NCBI GenBank assembly: GCA_002482685.1
Contig: DLGL01000074.1
Coordinates: forward strand, 16,947 to 28,567
DNA: 11,621 nt
Reading direction: 5' to 3'
DNA from: Bacteriovoracaceae bacterium UBA7695
GTDB lineage: Bacteria > Bdellovibrionota > Bacteriovoracia > Bacteriovoracales > Bacteriovoracaceae
A program made the position numbers and the translations under genes. The first letter of the stretch is position 1. Each line of letters starts with the position of its first letter. A model generated the notes under the pieces. The model saw only the letters and a list, made by a program, of their open reading frames with translations. It searched no databases and was not told the origin of the DNA. Below are positions 6,890 to 11,621 of the stretch, one piece after another.

Positions 6890-7569
6890 AGTTTTAGGTA
6901 ATCTTCAAAAGTCCCTTCGGACTCTTCCGTGTCATCCTGGTACTCCACAAATGCTTCTTTCTGTGTGTCTTTGAAATGAGGATCTTCGATCTCTTCAGGT
7001 TTTACTTCCACTTCTGGCTTCACGTAAGGATCCATACCGCGATTTTCGGAGTAGGTTGAATCGATTCTATAGCGCTCAGTCTTTCGCTTCTCAAGCGTCT
7101 CACGCTGCCAAGGCTCGAGGTTAGCCTCAAAGCGGCGCAGGTGTTCAATACTATCAAAGAAGTTTTTTTCAAGACGGTAGAGTTGTCTTTCATCAACACG
7201 GTTAAAATACTCATAGTATTTACGGCGGGTGATGAGATGTTGCTCAAGGAGATTATCGTATTTAACCAGCACCTGATTTGAAGTCAGGACTCGACCATTA
7301 GGCCTTCGGCTGCGGTTATTATTCGACTGTTGCTGTCCACCGCCTCGATTATCGGGATTTTGGCGTGGCTGCTGGTGTTGTGGGCGTGGGGGCTGACTCT
7401 GGTTGGGGTTCTGGGCCTGTCCTTGCGCCTGCTGACCGTTTCCTGGCCCCGCACCGCTACGATTACCGCTCCCGCCTCTATGCCTGCGCCTGCGGTTGTT
7501 TCGGCCAGCGCCGCCTTCGGAGCCGCCTCCGCCTTGACCTGAGTTTGAATTATTTTGTGAACCTTGCAT
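6874..7569 (-). CDS. Protein with Arg/Gly/Gln/Asn-rich disordered N-terminus and acidic tail
   Basis: No named family is recognised. Residues 1-95 are low complexity: a Gly/Asn/Ser start, a basic patch RNNRRRRHRGG near residues 23-33, then Gln/Pro/Asn-rich sequence to RSRRPNGR, with almost no acidic residues. Residues about 96-165 look folded and helical (KYDNLLEQHLITRRKYYEYF, then ERQLYRLEKNFFDSIEHL and PWQRETLEKRK), rich in aromatic and charged residues. The last 50 or so are acidic (VEVKPEEIEDP, DDTEESEGTFEDY). Basic RG-type tails are common in RNA- or DNA-binding proteins, so nucleic-acid binding is a reasonable inference, not shown. The layout partly recalls DUF4167-type alphaproteobacterial proteins, but I cannot claim homology. 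AAGGG 6-7 nt before the ATG supports the start. It is divergent from mdh and has its own terminator overlapping its final codons. Confidence 0.82.
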   Translation of the reverse strand: MQGSQNNSNSGQGGGGSEGGAGRNNRRRRHRGGSGNRSGAGPGNGQQAQGQAQNPNQSQPPRPQHQQPRQNPDNRGGGQQQSNNNRSRRPNGRVLTSNQVLVKYDNLLEQHLITRRKYYEYFNRVDERQLYRLEKNFFDSIEHLRRFEANLEPWQRETLEKRKTERYRIDSTYSENRGMDPYVKPEVEVKPEEIEDPHFKDTQKEAFVEYQDDTEESEGTFEDYLKLKGLN

Positions 7570-7603
7570 GGTTGCACCCTTTTTTTAAACTTTTTTAGTC
7601 TTA

Positions 7604-7633
7604 ATACTATGCTTCACACAAAGATTTTGTCTA
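7604..7633 (-). promoter_or_regulatory. Candidate promoter of the RG/QN-rich gene
   Basis: Read on the minus strand, TAGACA (7633 to 7628) matches the sigma70 -35 box at five of six positions, and TAGTAT (7609 to 7604) matches the -10 box at four of six, with an 18-bp spacer. It lies 35 bp upstream of the start codon. Moderate match only. Confidence 0.3.
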
Positions 7634-7669
7634 GGCGAGATGAATAAAAGGTGATCATAACCCAGGTTT

Positions 7670-7682
7670 CCCATATAATGGG
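7670..7682 (+). promoter_or_regulatory. mdh: mdh -10 box inside a small palindrome
   Basis: A perfect TATAAT (7674-7679) lies 36 bp before the mdh SD-proximal GTG, a suitable position for the mdh promoter. The -35 region at 17-bp spacing (GTGATC) is poor. The -10 box is contained in CCCAT-ATA-ATGGG, a 5-bp-arm inverted repeat that could serve an activator or repressor. Confidence 0.4.
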
Positions 7683-7715
7683 TCCATATTTATACACATC
7701 ATTGTGGAGGTTTTT

Positions 7716-8705
7716 GTGGCCAAGAAAAGAGTTAAAGTTGCTGTAACCGGTGCTGCCGGACAAATTGGATATGCTTTGTTATTCAGGATTGCTTCCGGGC
7801 ATATGTTCGGCGTCGAGACTGAGGTTGAATTGCAACTCCTCGAGCTCGAAGCGGCTTTGCCGGCACTAAAAGGTGTGGCGATGGAGCTTGAAGACTGTGC
7901 GTTTCCACTTCTTAAAAATATCGTCTTAACTTCTGATCTGAATACTGCGTTCAAAGATGCTAACTATGTTGTTTGCGTTGGATCTGTTCCTCGTAAAGAC
8001 GGCATGGAAAGAGCAGACTTACTTAAAATTAACGGAGGGATCTTCACTGCTCAGGCCAAAGCAGTTGAGAAGTCAGCCGCTTCTGACGTAAGAGTTTTCG
8101 TTGTTGGAAACCCATGTAACACTAACGCTTTAATTGCTATGAATAATGCAAAGGGTATCCCTTCAGACCGATTTTTCGCTATGACTGCCCTTGATGAGAA
8201 CCGCGCTAAAGCACAGCTCGCAATTAAAGCGGGCGCAGATGTGACTGCGGTAAAAAATCTCACTATTTGGGGGAACCACTCGGCCACTCAATATCCGGAT
8301 TTCTACAATGCAACGATCAATGGAAAAGCCGTAACTGATGTTATCTCTGACCTTGAATGGCTCAAGGGTGACTTTATCAAGACGGTTCAGCAACGAGGAG
8401 CTGCGATCATTAAAGCTCGTGGTCTTTCTTCAGCTGCCTCAGCTGCCAACGCTGCAATTGACGGAGTATTTAATCTTTTCACCGACACTCCGGCAGGTGA
8501 GACATACTCAATGTGCTTAGCTTCTAACGGTGAGTACGGTGTTGATAAAGGGCTTGTCTTCTCATTCCCATGCCGCACTGAGGGTGGAAAAATCAAGATC
8601 GTTGAAGGCATCAAGCACAATGAATTCGGTCAAGAGAAGTTTAAACTGACTCTAGATGAGCTTCGTGGTGAACGTGATGCTGTTAAGTCTCTCGGTTTAA
8701 TCTAA
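7716..8705 (+). CDS. mdh: Malate dehydrogenase, NAD-dependent (type 2)
   Basis: Cytoplasmic TCA-cycle enzyme interconverting malate and oxaloacetate with NAD. It begins with the NAD-binding motif TGAAGQIG (residues 11-18). The substrate loop is PRKDGMER, with Arg93 and Arg99. Asn132 of GNP, Asp160 and Arg163 (LDENR) and the proton-accepting His188 (WGNHS) complete the active site. The sequence resembles the Thermus and eukaryotic cytosolic type rather than the E. coli type. At 329 residues it is full length. An in-frame GTG at 7704 is rejected because it precedes and overlaps the SD: GGAGG at 7706-7710 is 5 nt before the GTG at 7716, giving MAKKRVKVAVTG, as in homologues. Its promoter lies between it and the divergent RG/QN-rich gene, and a strong terminator follows. 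No other TCA-cycle gene is in the window. Confidence 0.96.
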   Translation: MAKKRVKVAVTGAAGQIGYALLFRIASGHMFGVETEVELQLLELEAALPALKGVAMELEDCAFPLLKNIVLTSDLNTAFKDANYVVCVGSVPRKDGMERADLLKINGGIFTAQAKAVEKSAASDVRVFVVGNPCNTNALIAMNNAKGIPSDRFFAMTALDENRAKAQLAIKAGADVTAVKNLTIWGNHSATQYPDFYNATINGKAVTDVISDLEWLKGDFIKTVQQRGAAIIKARGLSSAASAANAAIDGVFNLFTDTPAGETYSMCLASNGEYGVDKGLVFSFPCRTEGGKIKIVEGIKHNEFGQEKFKLTLDELRGERDAVKSLGLI

Positions 8706-8720
8706 TTTCAAGTATTTCTG

Positions 8721-8757
8721 AAGGGCCTAAAGTTTAACGCTTTGGGCCCTTTTTTTT
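8721..8757 (+). terminator. Intrinsic terminator of mdh
   Basis: AAGGGCCTAAAG (8721-8732) pairs with CTTTGGGCCCTT (8740-8751) with one T-G wobble around a 7-nt loop, followed by a T tract to 8757. It lies 15 nt after the mdh stop and directly before the -35 box of the speD promoter. Confidence 0.93.
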
Positions 8758-8758
8758 A

Positions 8759-8787
8759 TTGTCAGAAGCCCTCCCTTTCCCTATAAC
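8759..8787 (+). promoter_or_regulatory. speD: Sigma70-like promoter of speD
   Basis: TTGTCA (8759-8764) and TATAAC (8782-8787) are separated by exactly 17 bp, each matching consensus at five of six positions. The expected start near 8794 gives a leader of about 34 nt to the ATG. The -35 box starts right after the mdh terminator T tract, so speD is probably transcribed independently of mdh. Confidence 0.6.
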
Positions 8788-8827
8788 AAATCTTCAAATT
8801 ATCATTTTTTGCGAAGAGGTTTTTGCG

Positions 8828-9604
8828 ATGAAAAACGTTCAGGAAACTATTAAACTTTCCGGTTTCAACAATCTGACGAAGATTTTGTCTTTTAACTTCT
8901 ATGATTTTTGTATCGCTATGAATGAGCAGCAAAAACAAGATTATATTCAGTACATTCATACCAAATTTAATGCTGCTAACATTTCAGAGATCGCTCGCAA
9001 TGTTTGCAACATCATTGAGGCCAATATTCTTTCTGAGACTGTTCAGGACTATGAGCCAGTCGGTGCTTCGACAATGACACTGATGTCGGATATAAAAGGT
9101 GGCGGTAACTGGGAGATTGGTTCTCAAGGCCAGGCCGCTGTTAAAATGCACTTAGATAAATCTCACATTACAACTCATACTTACCCTGATGCTTCTGATC
9201 CTGAAGGCATTTGTACATTCCGTCTTGATTTAGATGTTGCGACTTGTGGAGAGATCATTCCTCTTCGCGCTCTGAACTATATGTTTGAGGCTTTTGAGTG
9301 CGATGTTGTTTATATCGACTATGTTGTTCGTGGTTATACGCGTATGCAGAATGGTCAGAAGATTTATAACGATCACTATTTTAACTCTATTCAGGATTAC
9401 ATTAAAAAAGAAACTCTTGAGAAATACCAGTACCGTCAGGACATCAACATGGCCCACGACAACATCTGGCAGACTAAGCTTATGATCAAGCCCATGGGTC
9501 CTGAGAACTATCTTCTTGACCCTAAAGATATCAATCATCCGGAAATTGATCACAAAATGGAGCTTCTCAATAAAGAAATGAGAGAAGTCTTTCACTTAAA
9601 CTAA
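8828..9604 (+). CDS. speD: S-adenosylmethionine decarboxylase proenzyme
   Basis: Pyruvoyl-dependent decarboxylase making decarboxylated AdoMet, the aminopropyl donor for spermidine synthesis. The 258-residue product is the long E. coli-type enzyme (about 264 residues), opening with LSGFNNLTKILSF. Self-cleavage should occur at Lys111-Ser112 within HLDKSHI, Ser112 becoming the pyruvoyl group. His117 and Cys140 (VATCG) are the expected processing and catalytic residues, at the same numbers as in E. coli, and DYEPVGAS and CTFRLDLDV are conserved. The ATG at 8828 has GAGG (8816-8819) at 8-nt spacing; longer in-frame starts upstream fall into the promoter and are rejected. No speE or putrescine-forming gene is seen in the window. 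Its stop shares one base with the start of the next gene (TAATG), indicating translational coupling. Confidence 0.96.
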   Translation: MKNVQETIKLSGFNNLTKILSFNFYDFCIAMNEQQKQDYIQYIHTKFNAANISEIARNVCNIIEANILSETVQDYEPVGASTMTLMSDIKGGGNWEIGSQGQAAVKMHLDKSHITTHTYPDASDPEGICTFRLDLDVATCGEIIPLRALNYMFEAFECDVVYIDYVVRGYTRMQNGQKIYNDHYFNSIQDYIKKETLEKYQYRQDINMAHDNIWQTKLMIKPMGPENYLLDPKDINHPEIDHKMELLNKEMREVFHLN

Positions 9605-9927
9605 TGAAAGTAATTTTAGCACTCTTGATTTTGGCTTGCCCTTCGGCCTATGCCTGCAAAATGGACATGGGATTTTTTGATGTGAAGGCGAAAGCACTTC
9701 TCATCAAAAAAGAGCGTCTGAATGCCAGTGACATTGTATCTCATGAACAGACTAAGATGGATCATGATGGCAAGGGTGGGATGTGTCCTGGCCTGATGAT
9801 GTTTTTTTATTCGGTGAAAGTTAAGACTCAAAAACAAAACTGTGTCTTTCGCACAAAGATGAAAGTGCTCAGAAAAGTTCAAGAATATAAAATCACTATT
9901 CTTGAAAAAAACTGTAGCAAAACTTAA
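9604..9927 (+). CDS. Small Cys-containing exported protein coupled to speD
   Basis: A 107-residue protein of no recognised family. It has a Sec signal peptide (MKVILALLILACPSAYA, probable cleavage after Ala17) and a mature part with four cysteines (18, 61, 80, 104), an even number consistent with two disulfides in the periplasm. A Met/Asp/His-rich stretch (MDHDGKGGMCPGLMM, residues 52-66) could bind metal, but this is speculation. The C-terminal half alternates charged and hydrophobic residues (YSVKVKTQ, VFRTKMKVL, YKITILEKNC), suggesting beta-strands. Cys18 at +1 of the cleavage site makes a lipoprotein possible, though AYAC is a poor lipobox. The ATG overlaps the speD stop by one base and has no separate clear SD, so it is probably translated by reinitiation after speD. 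Any link to polyamines rests on this position only. Confidence 0.75.
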   Translation: MKVILALLILACPSAYACKMDMGFFDVKAKALLIKKERLNASDIVSHEQTKMDHDGKGGMCPGLMMFFYSVKVKTQKQNCVFRTKMKVLRKVQEYKITILEKNCSKT

Positions 9928-10001
9928 GCATTAGCATTGATCAGAACGAAGCTAAGAAAAGCTGTCATAACGATTTGAGACATAATCATTGTAAATTTCA
10001 T
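9924..10001 (-). CDS. Possible 25-residue hydrophobic peptide
   Basis: Eight nt after the desaturase stop, an ATG opens a frame encoding MKFTMIMSQIVMTAFLSFVLINANA. It has a lysine near the start, a hydrophobic core and an ANA end, like a signal peptide that stops at its cleavage site or a single-pass membrane peptide. Its stop overlaps the stop of the facing plus-strand gene at TTAA (9924-9927). The SD is weak (GTGAG about 8-10 nt upstream). Translation would depend on read-through from the desaturase mRNA. It could equally be chance. Confidence 0.3.
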   Translation of the reverse strand: MKFTMIMSQIVMTAFLSFVLINANA

Positions 10002-10009
10002 TTTCGATC

Positions 10010-10804
10010 TCACTTCTTGTACTTTTTCAAACTATTCATAAGATGGCACCCCCCGATTATCGTTCGGTCCGATGGTAGTGTGTCCTTTACCGAGGAAATT
10101 TTTGTCCAATGCACTTGGGGAGAGTAGTGGTGTTCCTGATGGAAACCATTATTAAACCAGATGAAATTATAGATTGAGTTATAGCAGCTCACAGAATCTC
10201 TTTTCCGGTCATTGAAATTTGTATGATTGTGCTCGCAATAATTTTCCAATAATGCAAAGAACTGTCCAAAAAGATAAGAAGGGATGAGGTAATAGATGAC
10301 GAGCTTTCCGTTTAGAAATAGAAGTGTGGCGATAAAAAAGATCATCACCAAAAGCTCAGCTACCACGAGAGAGGATTGTTTCTTTGCGACTCTATACAAA
10401 GCTGGAAGATTTGTACGCAGGATCCCCAGTAAGCAATATGTGAATATATTTTCCTGTTCACCATTCTTGCCATGCCTGAATGTGGAAGAGTCATCTTTCT
10501 CGGGATGATTATTATATCGGTGATGATTTAGATGGTGGGCCCTGTACATGGAAGCTGGCATACCAAGACAAAGTGTGTTGAGTATTGAGAAAAGTCCGTT
10601 TAGTGACTGAGATTTAAAGAATGGATTATGAATGAAGTTGTGGGCGATACACTGATAATTGGTTCCTATTAGAAAAACGTTTATCAAAACTAAGATCATT
10701 AGTGTCCAGAAAGAAAGTTCCACCACAAAGGGCAATATAAGAAGCACTACCTGGAACAAGGCGAGGGCGACTAAAAGACTATCTAAGCGATGATGTTTGA
10801 ACAT
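10010..10804 (-). CDS. Membrane fatty-acid-desaturase-family enzyme
   Basis: A 264-residue integral membrane protein with the di-iron His boxes of the FA desaturase superfamily: HNFIH (His55, His59), HHLNHH (His90, 91, 94, 95) and HQEHH (His222, 225, 226), plus EHNH near 191-194. Hydrophobic segments lie at about 10-30, 33-50, 68-85, 147-165 and 168-188, placing the boxes on the cytoplasmic side as in known desaturases. The usual reaction is O2-dependent C-H oxidation of an acyl chain. However, at this short length the protein also resembles carotenoid ketolase or hydroxylase members, so the substrate is open. The start is forced: a TGA lies in frame two codons upstream of the ATG, and only a weak GAGA SD is present. 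It follows the methyltransferase gene by 73 bp on the same strand and may be cotranscribed with it. A 13-bp palindrome sits just upstream. Confidence 0.88.
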   Translation of the reverse strand: MFKHHRLDSLLVALALFQVVLLILPFVVELSFWTLMILVLINVFLIGTNYQCIAHNFIHNPFFKSQSLNGLFSILNTLCLGMPASMYRAHHLNHHRYNNHPEKDDSSTFRHGKNGEQENIFTYCLLGILRTNLPALYRVAKKQSSLVVAELLVMIFFIATLLFLNGKLVIYYLIPSYLFGQFFALLENYCEHNHTNFNDRKRDSVSCYNSIYNFIWFNNGFHQEHHYSPQVHWTKISSVKDTLPSDRTIIGGCHLMNSLKKYKK

Positions 10805-10807
10805 TTC

Positions 10808-10820
10808 TCATAGTCTATGA
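10808..10820. repeat. Palindrome next to the desaturase start codon
   Basis: TCATAG-T-CTATGA, 6-bp perfect arms around one base, ends 3 nt before the ATG. Its position suits an operator or a translational control element, but it is short and may be chance. Confidence 0.3.
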
Positions 10821-10877
10821 GCGATCCCTGGCCTTGGGGAGGTCAGCGGTCATGTTTACAGGTGGTGTCTAATTATT

Positions 10878-11621
10878 TTACATCGAGGGTTTTGATTTAA
10901 AAATGGCCACGATTCCCAGATTCCTTGGGGAGAGTGGCTCATCAAAGAACTCGAGAAGCTCAACCGAATAGTTGTTTTCTGCCAGATAAATGGCCCTATC
11001 CAATAGTATATAAAGCTCCATCAGTCTCCCAAAAGCATTTCTAATGAGGCCGGCCGTGATCATTTTCCAAATTAGTTCTTGTCTTTGATTATCAGCAAAA
11101 AACCTATTTAATTCATCTCTGGAATGCTTGGGAACGATATTTATTCGGCTGAACTGCTCAAATACATAATCGCCAAAAGACTCATCGTAGAGTTTGTAGT
11201 TTGAATTCCCAAGGGAGGTGAGTTCTTTCTGATCATATTCATCGTGAAGGAGTATATGAATTGCATATCGGAAAAATTTAACTTTAAGTTTTAAATCATA
11301 ATCTTTTTCATGCATCTTCCTGTGGGCCCGTGTTGCCAGTGTAAGTGCAAAGTAACTGAAAGTAACAGGGGAGGTGAGCTTCTTAGCAGCCTCAGATATA
11401 TTTTGGGTCTCCGGAAATTTTTGGAGCTTTTCATAACAGCAGCCAAAGTTTATTAACCCTTTGACATTTTTCATAACGCTTGTTTTGATCTGGTGATTGG
11501 CCAGGGGGCCACAGGTATGAAGACCTAAAGTCAGCGTTTGATCATTAAGTAAATTCCGGAAAGTTTCATCCTGGCCATCGACCTTGGCATGAATGTATTT
11601 TACCTTATTGCTCTCTTGCCT
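10878..11621 (-). CDS. METTL25/RRNAD1-like methyltransferase (5' end outside window)
   Basis: The frame runs open to the right edge, so the N-terminus is missing; 247 residues are visible. The fragment shows the block order of the METTL25/RRNAD1 (Methyltransf_32-type) family. These are GLHTCGPL (visible residues 33-40), INFGCCYEKL (57-66) with FP just after, a central helical region with RAH and ALTLATRA, then LLDRAIYLAEN (about 206-216) and LSPRNLGIVAIFKS near the C-terminus (about 230-243). In this family these lie C-terminal to the AdoMet-binding motif I, which would be beyond the window. The substrate of the family is not known to me, so only a putative AdoMet-dependent methyltransferase role is given. 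The internal ATG at 11474 falls between the two conserved blocks and is not the start. The desaturase gene follows on the same strand. Confidence 0.8.
   Translation of the reverse strand, partial: RQESNKVKYIHAKVDGQDETFRNLLNDQTLTLGLHTCGPLANHQIKTSVMKNVKGLINFGCCYEKLQKFPETQNISEAAKKLTSPVTFSYFALTLATRAHRKMHEKDYDLKLKVKFFRYAIHILLHDEYDQKELTSLGNSNYKLYDESFGDYVFEQFSRINIVPKHSRDELNRFFADNQRQELIWKMITAGLIRNAFGRLMELYILLDRAIYLAENNYSVELLEFFDEPLSPRNLGIVAIFKSKPSM

Noticed and set aside
7284..7598. Open frames in other frames and on the opposite strand of the RG/QN-rich gene
   Set aside because: They arise from the GC-biased repeated codons of the low-complexity region and have no SD or family resemblance.
7704..7715. 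GTG at 7704 as mdh start
   Set aside because: It overlaps the GGAGG SD; homologues begin at the AKKRVKVAVTG position, i.e. GTG 7716.
8759..8827. N-terminal extension of SpeD from a TTG at 8759
   Set aside because: It overlaps the -35/-10 promoter; the ATG at 8828 with GAGG gives the same residue numbering as E. coli SpeD.
9230..9595. 121-codon antisense frame within speD
   Set aside because: Shadow of speD codons; no SD and no recognisable product.
9636..9659. Lipobox in the small exported protein (ILAC at Cys12 or AYAC at Cys18)
   Set aside because: Cys12 is too close to the N-terminus and AYAC departs from the lipobox consensus; a type I signal peptide fits better.
10829..10847. CTGGCCT-TGGGG-AGGTCAG hairpin between desaturase and methyltransferase genes as terminator
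   Set aside because: Read in the direction of the genes it has an A-C mismatch and no T tract, so it is not a convincing terminator.
11472..11474. ATG at 11474 as start of the methyltransferase-like gene
   Set aside because: The frame stays open to the window edge and the upstream 49 codons contain the conserved GLHTCG block.

Overview
The window looks like a bacterial chromosome segment of roughly 44% G+C carrying mostly housekeeping genes, interspersed with small secreted or membrane proteins. The gene content suggests Bdellovibrionota, possibly a Bacteriovorax/Peredibacter-like bacterium. That content is TypA, a type 2 malate dehydrogenase, an E. coli-type SpeD, ExoIII and many short signal-peptide proteins of unknown family. 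This placement is inference from gene style, not from a marker gene. I see no insertion sequence, tRNA, rRNA, CRISPR array or phage gene.

Left part (1-3097, + strand). The C-terminal three quarters of a COG2509-type FAD-dependent dehydrogenase enters from the left edge. It is followed by typA/bipA, a ribosome-associated translational GTPase, which ends at a textbook intrinsic terminator.

Small-protein island (3098-4294, + strand). This stretch holds a 28-residue putative membrane peptide with a strong Shine-Dalgarno (SD) sequence, and a 149-residue Pro/Asn/Ser/Gly-rich exported protein whose mature part has no Lys or Arg. Next comes an 84-residue exported protein whose SD lies inside a long near-perfect hairpin, then a stretch that reads like a signal peptide out of frame with its neighbour. 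No function is recognisable here. This is the least ordinary part of the window.

Nucleobase and DNA-repair section (4295-6835). Guanine deaminase (guaD, +) converges on exonuclease III (xth, -) with 5 bp between them. Divergent from xth is a small XRE-type helix-turn-helix regulator (+).

Middle (6864-8757). A minus-strand gene encodes a protein with an Arg/Gly/Gln/Asn-rich disordered N-terminal half, a helical middle and an acidic tail. Its last codons form half of its own terminator. Divergent from it is malate dehydrogenase (mdh, GTG start), ending at a strong terminator.

Right part (8759-11621). A sigma70-like promoter abuts the mdh terminator and drives speD (S-adenosylmethionine decarboxylase, polyamine synthesis). 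speD shares one base with the start codon of a small Cys-containing exported protein. Facing these on the minus strand are, in transcription order, a METTL25/RRNAD1-like methyltransferase (5' end beyond the window), a membrane fatty-acid-desaturase-family enzyme with three His boxes, and a possible 25-residue hydrophobic peptide.

Several starts were set by SD position rather than longest frame: guaD at 4295, xth GTG at 6363, mdh GTG at 7716, speD at 8828. No gene-free stretch exceeds 300 bases. The largest are 3098-3223, with no clear feature, and 4083-4294, with only the doubtful short frame at 4039-4161.
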